From Merdimonas sp963929015 (lineage in GTDB: Bacteria; Bacillota; Clostridia; Lachnospirales; Lachnospiraceae): a DNA stretch of 64,000 bases. Location: assembly GCF_963929015.1 (NCBI RefSeq), contig NZ_CAWVHE010000008.1, forward strand, positions 6,892 to 70,891, in the 5' to 3' direction. The notes below the pieces were generated by a model, which ran no database searches, was not told where the DNA came from, and saw only the letters and a list, made by a program, of their open reading frames with translations. Below are positions 45,633-54,025 of the stretch, one piece after another (the stretch's first letter is position 1; every line of letters begins with the position of its first letter). A program made the position numbers and the translations under genes.

Positions 45633-46829
45633 CTAAAACAACTCCTCAAACCGCCGCATGGCCTCCGCCGTACTCTCGTGCTGTCCGAATGCCGTCAGGC
45701 GGAAATAATTCTTGCCGTTCTCGCCAAACCCTGCTCCCGGTGTTCCCACCACCTGGGCATGGGTCAAAAGATAATCAAAGAACTCCCAGGATTCCATGCC
45801 TTTGGGGCACTCAAACCAGATATAGGGAGAGTTCACGCCTCCGGTAAAGGGAATGTTTTTCTTTCTCAGCACATCGGCAATGATCTTTGCATTCTGCCGG
45901 TAGTATTCGATGTTTTCCATGCACTCCGCCATTCCTTCTTCTGTGAAGACTGCCTCCGCCGCACGCTGCACGATATACGGCGTCCCGTTAAATTTGGTGG
46001 AATGTCTCCGGTTCCACATGGCATGCAGGGAAAGTTCTGTCCCGTTAGATGCCGGAAAGACCAGTTCTTTGGGAATCACGGTGTAAGAACACCTGGTTCC
46101 GGTAAATCCTGCTGTTTTCGATAAAGAGCAGAATTCGATCGCACATTCTTTTGCACCTTCGATCTCAAAGATACTCCTGGGAAGCGCCGGATCTGACACG
46201 AAAGCTTCATAAGCCGCGTCAAACAGGATCACTGCCTGCATTTCTTTTGCATACGCCACCCACTTTTCCAGCTGCTCTTTGCTGTAGCAGGCTCCTGTAG
46301 GGTTATTGGGCGAGCACAGATAGATCAGGTCTGCCTTCACCGACGGATCCGGCATGGGCAGGAAATCATTTTCTGCTGTGCCGTTCATATAGACGATCTT
46401 ACGGCCGTCCATGAGATTGGTGTCTACATAAACCGGATAAACCGGATCCGGCACCAGTACTACATTGTCTTTGCCAAACAGATCCGTGATGTTGCCGGTA
46501 TCACTTTTTGCGCCGTCGGAAATGAAGATGGTATCCGGATCTACGTCCGCTCCATTTTTCTTATAATATGCAGAAATGGCGTTCCGCAGGAAATCATATC
46601 CTTTCTCCGGCCCGTATCCCCGGAAAGTTTCGGGAACCGCCTGTTCCTCCACTGCTTTGTGGAGCGCCTCGATCACTTTCTTTGTCAGAGGCTTTGTCAC
46701 GTCTCCGATCCCCAGCCGGATGATCTTCTGATCCGGATGGGCTTCTTCATATTTGCTGACCCGTCTTGCGATCTCCGCAAACAGATAGCTTTCTTCCAGA
46801 TTCTGGTAGTTTTCATTCAGTAATGGCAT
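45633..46829 (-). CDS. dapL: LL-diaminopimelate aminotransferase
   Basis: A 398-residue PLP enzyme that converts tetrahydrodipicolinate directly to LL-diaminopimelate for lysine and peptidoglycan synthesis. Signatures: IRLGIGDVTKPL, YGPEKGYDFLRNAI, FISDGAKSDTGNI, CSPNNPTGA, and the PLP lysine in FCSLSKTAGFTGTR. The open frame extends upstream to 47012, but AAGGAGG lies just before the ATG at 46829. Its presence implies the aminotransferase branch of lysine synthesis rather than the acetyl or succinyl branch. Confidence 0.96.
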   Translation of the reverse strand: MPLLNENYQNLEESYLFAEIARRVSKYEEAHPDQKIIRLGIGDVTKPLTKKVIEALHKAVEEQAVPETFRGYGPEKGYDFLRNAISAYYKKNGADVDPDTIFISDGAKSDTGNITDLFGKDNVVLVPDPVYPVYVDTNLMDGRKIVYMNGTAENDFLPMPDPSVKADLIYLCSPNNPTGACYSKEQLEKWVAYAKEMQAVILFDAAYEAFVSDPALPRSIFEIEGAKECAIEFCSLSKTAGFTGTRCSYTVIPKELVFPASNGTELSLHAMWNRRHSTKFNGTPYIVQRAAEAVFTEEGMAECMENIEYYRQNAKIIADVLRKKNIPFTGGVNSPYIWFECPKGMESWEFFDYLLTHAQVVGTPGAGFGENGKNYFRLTAFGQHESTAEAMRRFEELF

Positions 46830-46870
46830 TTTCTTCTTCCTCCTTACTGTGTCTTCACATTTACAGGTGT

Positions 46871-47785
46871 CTATCGGAACATGGTCGCCAGACTCATGAT
46901 CGGATTGTATTGATACAGAACACTCAAAAAGTTGTCTGTTTCTATCATGGTATAAAGTTCTTTTCCAAAACTGGTCACATAAAGAAGGGTGATCACCACA
47001 AAAGCGGTCCACACAATGATCAGCGCGCCGCTAAGGCCGATCACGCCTCCGGCCAGCCGGTTCAGCGCGCCTAAAACAGGCAGATTGGACACAATATCCA
47101 GCGCAAATACGATGGCCCGTACAAGAATCGTGATCAGGATAAATGTACACAAAAATGCGGCCACATTCAGCGCAAGCCCCGCCAGAAAATCTCCGGCATA
47201 CTGCACAAAGGTCTCTGCTCCCAGCTGGCGGTACATCTCGCTGTTGTTGTTTTCCATCAAAAGATTTTTGAATATTTCCGGCAGATCTGCGCCCTCGATG
47301 GCTGAGATCTGCAGGTCCCTTGGCACATCCGCACCTGCGATAATCTCTTCCATCGGCGTCCCCTCTTCTCCGGTCAGGCCGTCCAGCACATCTCTGGAGA
47401 TCCCAAGTTCAGCCAGATCCTGGCTGGTAACTTCTCCATTTACAATGTCCTCAATGGTAATCCCGTACTCCTTCAGCTTTTCTTCCGACACCCCGGCCGC
47501 GCCAAGAACCCGGCGGACGCTGTCCGCATCCATCTTCTCTTCTTCACCGCCAAAGCTTGCCGAAGCTCCCTCTGCCATGGTGGAGACCACCTGGCTTCGG
47601 ATCATATCATCCAGGGGCGTATAGGTTTCCAGGGCGTCTGCCACATAAGGCGTGGCAAAATATACGATCACCAGGGTTGCCAGCGTAGCAGCAAGGGAAA
47701 CGATGATCTTAACCGCCCCCCGCATAAAACCGACGATCAGGCATATGAGAAACACCGCTCCTACTGTCATTGATAACCAATTCAT
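46871..47785 (-). CDS. CvpA-family membrane protein
   Basis: A 304-residue membrane protein with an N-terminal CvpA-like pair of helices (MNWLSMTVGAVFLICLIVGF and following), a middle extracytoplasmic-looking insert (about 45-180) and two or three C-terminal helices. CvpA is linked to colicin V production and envelope homeostasis in other bacteria; the role in Firmicutes is unclear. The insert makes it longer than the usual 160-200 residues. It is 9 bp behind the DUF5711 gene and followed by dapL after 41 bp. Confidence 0.82.
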   Translation of the reverse strand: MNWLSMTVGAVFLICLIVGFMRGAVKIIVSLAATLATLVIVYFATPYVADALETYTPLDDMIRSQVVSTMAEGASASFGGEEEKMDADSVRRVLGAAGVSEEKLKEYGITIEDIVNGEVTSQDLAELGISRDVLDGLTGEEGTPMEEIIAGADVPRDLQISAIEGADLPEIFKNLLMENNNSEMYRQLGAETFVQYAGDFLAGLALNVAAFLCTFILITILVRAIVFALDIVSNLPVLGALNRLAGGVIGLSGALIIVWTAFVVITLLYVTSFGKELYTMIETDNFLSVLYQYNPIMSLATMFR

Positions 47786-47794
47786 AAATTCTCC

Positions 47795-49045
47795 TTATTT
47801 TACAAGACGGATCTCTTCCAACCCATTCTCGTTTATCACAATGTACTTATTGACTCCTGCAACCGGAAAGATTTCTTTGATCTTGCTATTCATCTCCCCG
47901 TCAAATTTCCGGATACCGCCGCGGCCAAAAATACTGCATTTTTTTCCATCATACAAAATGACCTGACTTCCACAGAGTTTCGCGTGGCTGTAGTCTCCGG
48001 AGAAATTTTCAGACATGGCCACCTGTCCTCTCGCATTATAAAGCCTCAATTCATAGCCTTCTTTGCCTTCGTTTTTCAGGATCATGCCGATATAGTTCTC
48101 ATTATGGAACACACTTTTGATTTCTTTCTTAATCTCAACGCTTACCTGTTCTTCCGGGTTTGAACTTCCCCGGTAGATCGTAAGCAGATGATCCCCCACC
48201 GCGGCAGACACGGAAGCACTCATAAAAAAACCTTCCGCCATTACGGTATTATCATATTCTTTCTGATAGATCCGGTGATCTGCTTTTTCTTCCCCTGCTT
48301 CTCCGAAATTATAGTAAGCTGTTCTGGACTTCACCATTGCGTCCTCCACATACAGGTACAGGACCTGCAGCGTCTCCCCGTCCGGGGAAAGCGCAGTGTC
48401 CAGAGGATAGCCTGTCCCGTTCATGGAACTTTTCAGTTCTGCCAGAAGGTTGCCTGCCGCGTCATAACAGAGGATATGTGACGAACTCTCATCATTTAAG
48501 ATCACACTGACGATGCCCTGCCGGGACACCCGGATCTTTTCCACCGGCAGATTTGTCTCCGTTTCTCCCCGGAGTCCCTCCTCGTCAAATACCAGGATGG
48601 CGTTCCCCCCTTTATCCGCCACCGCCGCAGACTCGCCGTTGACATCCACGACAGGATTCTGAATCTGGTAGGGATGGTTCCACTGTTCCTTTCCCTGATA
48701 GTCAAGATAGGCAATCCCGTCCCTGCTGTACTTAAGAACCCCTTTGGCAAACTGTACATAATCGCTTCCTGCCGCTCCTGTTACCGGATAGGTGTCAATG
48801 GTCCTGATGCCGGTATAAGTCTGAAGGCTGATGAGCAGGTAAACGCCAATACACAGAGCCAGGATGATTCCCGCCGCAAGGACTCCTTTTTTCCAGGAAC
48901 TGCGTTTTTTCATCTCCGGCTGCTGTTCTTCACCGAGCTCTGTCTGATCCTCTTTTCGCAATTCGCGGATTATGCGATCTATAATCTTTTCAGTGGGATC
49001 CTGATCCTCCACCACCTGTAATTTCTTCTTTTTCCAGTGTATCAT
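47795..49045 (-). CDS. DUF5711 membrane-anchored beta-propeller-like protein
   Basis: A 416-residue protein with a charged cytoplasmic N-terminus (1-50), one transmembrane helix (about 53-74) and a long extracytoplasmic part made of repeated beta strands with YDGKKCSIFGRGG and LVFDEEGLRGE-like blades, suggesting a WD40/PQQ-type propeller. I connect it to DUF5711; the function is not known. It lies between the LysM gene and the CvpA-like gene, so all three may form an envelope-related unit. Confidence 0.75.
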   Translation of the reverse strand: MIHWKKKKLQVVEDQDPTEKIIDRIIRELRKEDQTELGEEQQPEMKKRSSWKKGVLAAGIILALCIGVYLLISLQTYTGIRTIDTYPVTGAAGSDYVQFAKGVLKYSRDGIAYLDYQGKEQWNHPYQIQNPVVDVNGESAAVADKGGNAILVFDEEGLRGETETNLPVEKIRVSRQGIVSVILNDESSSHILCYDAAGNLLAELKSSMNGTGYPLDTALSPDGETLQVLYLYVEDAMVKSRTAYYNFGEAGEEKADHRIYQKEYDNTVMAEGFFMSASVSAAVGDHLLTIYRGSSNPEEQVSVEIKKEIKSVFHNENYIGMILKNEGKEGYELRLYNARGQVAMSENFSGDYSHAKLCGSQVILYDGKKCSIFGRGGIRKFDGEMNSKIKEIFPVAGVNKYIVINENGLEEIRLVK

Positions 49046-49103
49046 CGATTCACCCTTTGCTGATTTTCATTTGCATCTTATATATTGTACCATAATTTCC
49101 TGT

Positions 49104-50228
49104 TTATGGGAGTAACAATTTTTGACCGATGTAAATCAGATTGCCGTCCGACAGTCCGTTCATTTTGCAGATCGCCTCTGCCTGTGAGGAGTTTCCATAC
49201 ACCTTCCTGCTGATGGTATCCAGGGTATCTCCCTTTTGCACTACATAATAATCATCTTCTGTAAGGCCTGTTTCTCCTGCGTCATCTCCCTGTGGGATCT
49301 CCGGTCCCGAATCTGCGCCGGCAGCCGCAGCATCCCCGCCACTGTCCACAGATCCGTCACCCCCGCCGGACCCGTCTGCCTCCTGCCCACGGGCGGCGGC
49401 TGTCACCACCGCCCCGTCTTCGGTTTCTTCTATATCCTCTCCGCCGACGCCTGTCCCTCCTACCGACCTGGATAAAGATTCCAGAGAACTTTGTACAGCC
49501 GCCATCTTATCATAACTGTTCATGGCCAGGGCTCCGATCACCAGAACCACTACCACCAATAGCGTACTGGTAAGATATACCATGCGGGAGCTTAGACGAT
49601 CGTTTCTTTTTTCCATCCGCTCTCTTACGGTACTGCGAAAATCCTTTGCAGCTCGATCCTCAACCACTTCACTGGGAGAAACGCCGATCTTTTTTCGGGT
49701 AGTGATCATATAATTCTGCATAGCGGGATTTTTCTCATAGAAAATATAGTGTCCTCCCATCTGCATCAGTTCCCCATACTTAAAAGCATAGAACATCTCC
49801 TCGCCGTCCAGAGAATCCTTCCATATAAATACAGAATGATCTTTAGAAAAATACCGGTTGTGGACTCTGCCTGCTTCCCGGATACGCCCCATAGGTTTTG
49901 CATCCTCCACAAGCCCCCAGCCCACAATATCCGACTCCGGGAAATACGTTTTTCTGTCTTCTTCCATCTGCCGGACAGTCTCTTCTCTGACGCCGATTTC
50001 TTTTGCTTCCACTCTGACTTCCTGCAGGCGGAAGGCCCCTTCTATGTATACCACCGGCGTTTCTTCCACCTGGAAGATCTGTCCGGCCAGGGCGAATCCT
50101 ACGGGCTCATCCTTTGCTTTTTCCCTGAGCTGGTTGATATAGGTATCCACATAATCCTCTACATAAATCTTTGGTTCGTCACTGACATTGCCAATCTGCC
50201 TGACATTTTTTGGAAGTTGTCTTTCCAT
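49104..50228 (-). CDS. MPN-like and LysM-domain membrane protein
   Basis: A 374-residue protein with an unusual build. Residues 18-180 resemble a JAB/MPN domain (VGFALAG at 43-49, IVGWGLVE at 101-108, HNRYFSKD at 123-130), but the catalytic HxH of JAMM proteases is absent, so it should be non-enzymatic. One transmembrane helix follows (216-236), then a G/D/A-rich linker, and a C-terminal LysM domain (about 326-374) with YYVVQKGDTLDTISRK. The cytoplasmic MPN-like part and external peptidoglycan-binding part would link cell wall and cytoplasm. An AGGTGAGAG site precedes the ATG. Confidence 0.82.
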   Translation of the reverse strand: MERQLPKNVRQIGNVSDEPKIYVEDYVDTYINQLREKAKDEPVGFALAGQIFQVEETPVVYIEGAFRLQEVRVEAKEIGVREETVRQMEEDRKTYFPESDIVGWGLVEDAKPMGRIREAGRVHNRYFSKDHSVFIWKDSLDGEEMFYAFKYGELMQMGGHYIFYEKNPAMQNYMITTRKKIGVSPSEVVEDRAAKDFRSTVRERMEKRNDRLSSRMVYLTSTLLVVVVLVIGALAMNSYDKMAAVQSSLESLSRSVGGTGVGGEDIEETEDGAVVTAAARGQEADGSGGGDGSVDSGGDAAAAGADSGPEIPQGDDAGETGLTEDDYYVVQKGDTLDTISRKVYGNSSQAEAICKMNGLSDGNLIYIGQKLLLP

Positions 50229-50284
50229 ATACTCTCACCTCGTTTTTTGTATTTTGGGTTATGATAGCATATGGATTTTGCGTT

Positions 50285-50390
50285 TTTTGCCAATTAGTGA
50301 AACTCCGCATGAGAAGTTTCCGGCAGATGCCCCAAGCCTTCGACGCAGCTTCTTAGAACACGGCAAGACGAAGGTCGAGAAATAGCAGAT
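50285..50390. other. Structured intergenic sequence of unknown function
   Basis: Non-coding stretch between the tkt terminator and the LysM gene. It has several stem candidates: GAAACT/AGTTTC (about 50299-50320), GGCAGATGCC, and CCTTCG/CGAAGG enclosing about 25 bases. No reading frame with a ribosome site is present. It may be a leader or a small structured RNA; direction is not clear. Confidence 0.35.
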
Positions 50391-50399
50391 CCACAACCA

Positions 50400-50444
50400 A
50401 AAACCCCTCTCCCGTCCGGCCCTGATGCCGGAGGAAGAGGGGTG
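50400..50444 (-). terminator. Terminator of the tal-tkt operon
   Basis: CCCCTCT/AGAGGGG outer stem with inner TCCGGC/GCCGGA stem, followed on the minus strand by TTTTTGG. Confidence 0.85.
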
Positions 50445-50465
50445 GTATGATCTTATGCGGATCTT

Positions 50466-51404
50466 CTATACAAAACTTTTCACTTTCTCACAGATGCTGT
50501 CTGCATCCAGGCCGTACTTTCTGATCAGCTCTGCCGCCGGTCCGGACTCGCCGAACACATCGTTAATGCCAATCTTCAGTACCTTTGCCGGCGCTTTCTG
50601 CGCTACCACGTCACAGACTGCGCTTCCCAGGCCGCCGATAACGGAATGTTCTTCCACAGTCACGATCTTGCCGGTGGTCTCTGCTGCCCGGATGACCGCT
50701 TCCTCGTCCAGCGGTTTGATGGTGTGCATATTGATCACCTGCACGCTGATGCCGTCCGCCTCAAGCTTCTCGGCCGCTGCCAGGGACTCGGATACCGGAA
50801 GCCCTGCCGCAATAATAGTCACATCCGTTCCTTCTCTTAAGGTAATGGATCTGCCAATCTCAAACTTGTAATCAGGATTATCATTTATCACCGGCACAGC
50901 CGCCCGGCCAAATCTTAAATACACCGGTCCCACATGTTCATAAGCCGCTTTGACGGCAGCCTTCGCTTCAATATCATCAGAAGGATTGATCACTACCATG
51001 CCGGGAATGGTCCGCATCAGGGCCAGATCCTCGTTACACTGGTGGGTCGCGCCGTCCTCGCCTACTGAGATACTGGCATGAGTCGCGCCAATCTTTACAT
51101 TCAGATGCGGATAGCCGATGGAGTTTCGTACCTGCTCAAAGGCACGCCCTGCCGCAAACATGGCAAAGGAGCTGGCAAAAGGCACCTTTCCTGCTGCCGC
51201 AAGGCCTGCTGCCACACCCATCATATTGCTCTCTGCGATTCCGCAGTCAATATGCCGTTCCGGAAATGCTTTTTTAAAGGTTCCCGTCTTGGTCGCAGCA
51301 GCCAGGTCTGCGTCAAGAACCACCAGATCCTCGTGCTCTTTTCCTAATTCCACCAAAGCATTGCCATAGCTTTCTCTGGTCGCGATCTTCTTTACTTCTG
51401 ACAT
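50466..51404 (-). CDS. Transketolase, C-terminal subunit
   Basis: The 312-residue second half of a split transketolase: the pyrimidine-binding domain (SYGNALVELGKEHEDLVVLDADL, FASSFAMFAAGRAFEQVRNS) and the C-terminal domain. The glutamate that activates thiamine diphosphate lies in DCGIAESNMMGVAAGLA. Together with the adjacent N-terminal subunit it transfers two-carbon units in the non-oxidative pentose phosphate pathway. Start overlaps the upstream subunit by 13 bases. Confidence 0.94.
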   Translation of the reverse strand: MSEVKKIATRESYGNALVELGKEHEDLVVLDADLAAATKTGTFKKAFPERHIDCGIAESNMMGVAAGLAAAGKVPFASSFAMFAAGRAFEQVRNSIGYPHLNVKIGATHASISVGEDGATHQCNEDLALMRTIPGMVVINPSDDIEAKAAVKAAYEHVGPVYLRFGRAAVPVINDNPDYKFEIGRSITLREGTDVTIIAAGLPVSESLAAAEKLEADGISVQVINMHTIKPLDEEAVIRAAETTGKIVTVEEHSVIGGLGSAVCDVVAQKAPAKVLKIGINDVFGESGPAAELIRKYGLDADSICEKVKSFV

Positions 51405-52228
51405 AATGCTTCACCTACTTTCTCTAAATCTGCCATAGCAACTGCGTACTGCTCGTCATTTGGAGCCGCACCATGCCAGGAAGCCTGATTTTCCATGAAA
51501 GATACACCTTTTCCTTTGATGGTCTTTGCGATGATCGCCGTCGGACATCCTTTCGTCTCCCTTGCTTCCTGAAAGGCTGCGCGGATGGCGTCAAAGTCAT
51601 GCCCATCGATATTGATCACATGAAAATTAAAAGCTTCAAACTTCTTATCAATCGGATACGGGGAGTTTACATCGGAGATAGCCCCGTCGATCTGCAGGTT
51701 GTTATTATCCACGATCACGACCAGATTGTCCAGTTTTCTGTGTGCGGCCAGCATGGATGCCTCCCACACCTGTCCTTCCTGGATCTCTCCGTCTCCCAGA
51801 AGCGTATATACCCGGTAGCTGTCTCCGGAGAGTTTTGCCGCAAGCGCCATTCCCACTGCCGCAGAGATTCCCTGGCCCAGAGAACCGCTGGACATATCCA
51901 CGCCCGGGATATGCTTCATATCCGGATGTCCCTGCAGATAAGAACCTGTCTTGCGAAGGGTCTTTAAATCTTCCACCGGGAAGAATCCTCTGTGCGCCAG
52001 TGTGGAATAATATCCCGGAGCCGTGTGTCCTTTGGACAGGACAAAGCGGTCTCTGTCTGCCTTCTTCGGATCTGCCGGGTCAATGTTCATCTCCTCAAAA
52101 TAGAGATATGTATAAAGATCTGCCGCTGACAAAGATCCGCCGGGATGTCCGGATTTGGCGCTGTGCACCGCCTCGATCACCCCTTTCCGGATCTCGTTGG
52201 CTGTTTTCATTAATTCAATATTTTCCAT
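51392..52228 (-). CDS. Transketolase, N-terminal subunit
   Basis: The 278-residue thiamine-diphosphate-binding half of the split transketolase. Visible: KSGHPGGSLSAADLYTYLY, LSKGHTAPGYYSTLAHRG, and the ThDP motif GDGEIQEGQVWEA...VDNNNLQIDG. A GGAGGAC stretch lies before the ATG. Split transketolases are common in clostridia and archaea. Confidence 0.95.
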   Translation of the reverse strand: MENIELMKTANEIRKGVIEAVHSAKSGHPGGSLSAADLYTYLYFEEMNIDPADPKKADRDRFVLSKGHTAPGYYSTLAHRGFFPVEDLKTLRKTGSYLQGHPDMKHIPGVDMSSGSLGQGISAAVGMALAAKLSGDSYRVYTLLGDGEIQEGQVWEASMLAAHRKLDNLVVIVDNNNLQIDGAISDVNSPYPIDKKFEAFNFHVINIDGHDFDAIRAAFQEARETKGCPTAIIAKTIKGKGVSFMENQASWHGAAPNDEQYAVAMADLEKVGEALCQK

Positions 52229-52255
52229 GATGTCCTCCTGATTTTCTGCGGATGC

Positions 52256-52909
52256 TTACTCTCCGAATACTGCTTTGTAGTCTGCCTGGAACTTCTCAAT
52301 CCCTGCGTCCGTCAGAGGATGATGTGTCATTTTCTCGATCACTGCGTATGGAACGGTTGCGATGTCTGCTCCTGCCAGCGCGCAGTCGGTCACATGCATC
52401 GGATGACGGATGCTGGCCGCGATGATCTCTGTCTGAATGCCGGCGATCTTAAAGATCTCAGAAATCTCTGCGATCAGATCGGTCCCTCTTACGGAAATGT
52501 CGTCCAGACGGCCCAGGAACGGAGACACATAAGTAGCGCCCGCTCTTGCTGCCAGAAGCGCCTGATTTGCAGTAAAGATCAGGGTCACGTTCGTCTTGAT
52601 CCCTTCGGAGGAAAGCACCTTCACAGCTTTGAGCCCTTCGACCGTCATCGGAATCTTTACCACCATATTTTTGTGGATCTTTGCGATCTCTCTTCCTTCT
52701 GCGATCATTCCTTCTGCGTCCGTAGTTGTTGCCTTTACTTCTCCGCTGATAGGTCCGTCAACAATAGACGCGATCTCTGCGATCACTTCTTCAAAGACTC
52801 TTCCCTCTTTTGCGATCAGGGACGGATTGGTTGTCACGCCGCAGATCACACCCATGTCGTTTGCTTTTTTAATGTCTTCTACTTTTGCTGTGTCGATAAA
52901 AAATTTCAT
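52256..52909 (-). CDS. tal: Transaldolase (TalC/FSA type)
   Basis: A 217-residue class I aldolase-fold enzyme. FIDTAKVEDIKKA and GVTTNPSLIAKEGR are family signatures; the Schiff-base lysine is Lys85 in VVKIPMT. Glu57 and Phe131 (YVSPFLGR) correspond to positions that are Gln and Tyr in fructose-6-phosphate aldolase, so transaldolase activity is more likely. It is the first gene of the tal-tkt operon, giving a complete non-oxidative pentose phosphate interconversion set from one transcript. Confidence 0.93.
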   Translation of the reverse strand: MKFFIDTAKVEDIKKANDMGVICGVTTNPSLIAKEGRVFEEVIAEIASIVDGPISGEVKATTTDAEGMIAEGREIAKIHKNMVVKIPMTVEGLKAVKVLSSEGIKTNVTLIFTANQALLAARAGATYVSPFLGRLDDISVRGTDLIAEISEIFKIAGIQTEIIAASIRHPMHVTDCALAGADIATVPYAVIEKMTHHPLTDAGIEKFQADYKAVFGE

Positions 52910-52951
52910 CTTCTCTTCCTCCTAATTTTTAACGGTTTGTCCGATACTTCG

Positions 52952-52981
52952 ATTATAGACCATTCCGTTTTCTCCGGTCAA
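52952..52981 (-). promoter_or_regulatory. Promoter of the tal-tkt operon
   Basis: On the minus strand TTGACC, an 18-bp spacer and perfect TATAAT, about 45 bp before the tal start codon. Confidence 0.7.
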
Positions 52982-53012
52982 TACCGCCGTTTCCTATTTT
53001 TATATCAATTTT

Positions 53013-53609
53013 CTATAATTCGGTCCTTCCCTCCAGCGCCCGAAGAAGCGTTACCTCATCAATGTATTCCAGATCGCCGCCCACCGGCACGCCGCTGGCG
53101 ATCCGGCTGACTTTGATCCCTGTAGGCTTGATCAGCTTGCTGATATACATGGCTGTGGTCTCTCCCTCCAGACTGGAGTTGGTCGCGATGATCACCTCGT
53201 CTACCTCTCCTTCCAGCCGGGTGATCAGCTCTTTCAGCCGGATATCTTCCGGGCCGATCCCGAGCATCGGAGAGATGGCGCCATGAAGCACATGATAAAC
53301 GCCATTGTATTTCCCGGTCTTCTCATAAGCCGCCAGATCCCGGGTGTTTTCCACAACCATAATGGTCTTGTGATCCCGGGAGCTGCTGCTGCAGATGGGG
53401 CAGAGTTCCTGATCTGTCAGCGTACAGCACTCTTTGCAGTACCTGACGTTTTCCCGGGCGCTGACCATCGTATCTGCCAGCCGCTTTACATCCTCCGCAG
53501 GCATATGGATCAGGTGAAACGCCAGCCTTGCCGCTGATTTTGCGCCAATACCCGGAAGGCAGGACAACTCTTCGATTAACTTGCTGATCTGACTGCTGTA
53601 ATAATCCAT
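53013..53609 (-). CDS. recR: Recombination mediator RecR
   Basis: A 198-residue protein for RecFOR gap repair. Helix-hairpin-helix LPGIGAKSAARLAFHL, C4 zinc finger CKECCTLTDQELCPIC, then a Toprim domain with VVENTRDLAAYEKTGKY and EVIIATNSSLEGETTA. The dnaX-ybaB-recR order is conserved in most Firmicutes. It is the last gene of this unit. Confidence 0.97.
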   Translation of the reverse strand: MDYYSSQISKLIEELSCLPGIGAKSAARLAFHLIHMPAEDVKRLADTMVSARENVRYCKECCTLTDQELCPICSSSSRDHKTIMVVENTRDLAAYEKTGKYNGVYHVLHGAISPMLGIGPEDIRLKELITRLEGEVDEVIIATNSSLEGETTAMYISKLIKPTGIKVSRIASGVPVGGDLEYIDEVTLLRALEGRTEL

Positions 53610-53623
53610 ACCGGCCGCTCCTT

Positions 53624-53977
53624 CTAGAACAGGCCCGGAATGCCGCCGCCCATTCCGCCGGTAAATCTGGACATGGCGGCAGCAGAGGCCTCATCTACCT
53701 TTTCCAGCACCTCGTTCATGGCTGCAACCAGCAGATCTTCCAGCATTTCCACGTCATCAGGATCCACCACTTCTTCATCCAGTTTGATCTTGCTCACTTT
53801 TTTGTTTCCAGTCATGGTAATCTCTACAGCGCCGCCTCCGGCAGTCGCTGTAAATTCTTTTGTTTCCATTTCTTTTGCCTGTTCTTCCATCTGACGCTGC
53901 ATTTTCTGTGCCTGCTTCATCAGATTTGCCATATTTCCCGGCATACCTCCGCCAGGGAATCCTCCTCTTTTTGCCAT
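53624..53977 (-). CDS. YbaB/EbfC nucleoid-associated protein
   Basis: A 117-residue DNA-binding protein with a glycine-methionine-rich N-terminus (GGFPGGGMPGNMANLMKQAQ), central ATAGGGAVEITMTGNKKV and an acidic middle helix. Between dnaX and recR, as usual. Likely a dimer that coats DNA or modulates recombination. Confidence 0.95.
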   Translation of the reverse strand: MAKRGGFPGGGMPGNMANLMKQAQKMQRQMEEQAKEMETKEFTATAGGGAVEITMTGNKKVSKIKLDEEVVDPDDVEMLEDLLVAAMNEVLEKVDEASAAAMSRFTGGMGGGIPGLF

Positions 53978-54025
53978 GTTTCCAGTCCTCCTGCTTTTAC
54001 TGATTTTTATATTCTGACATTGGAT

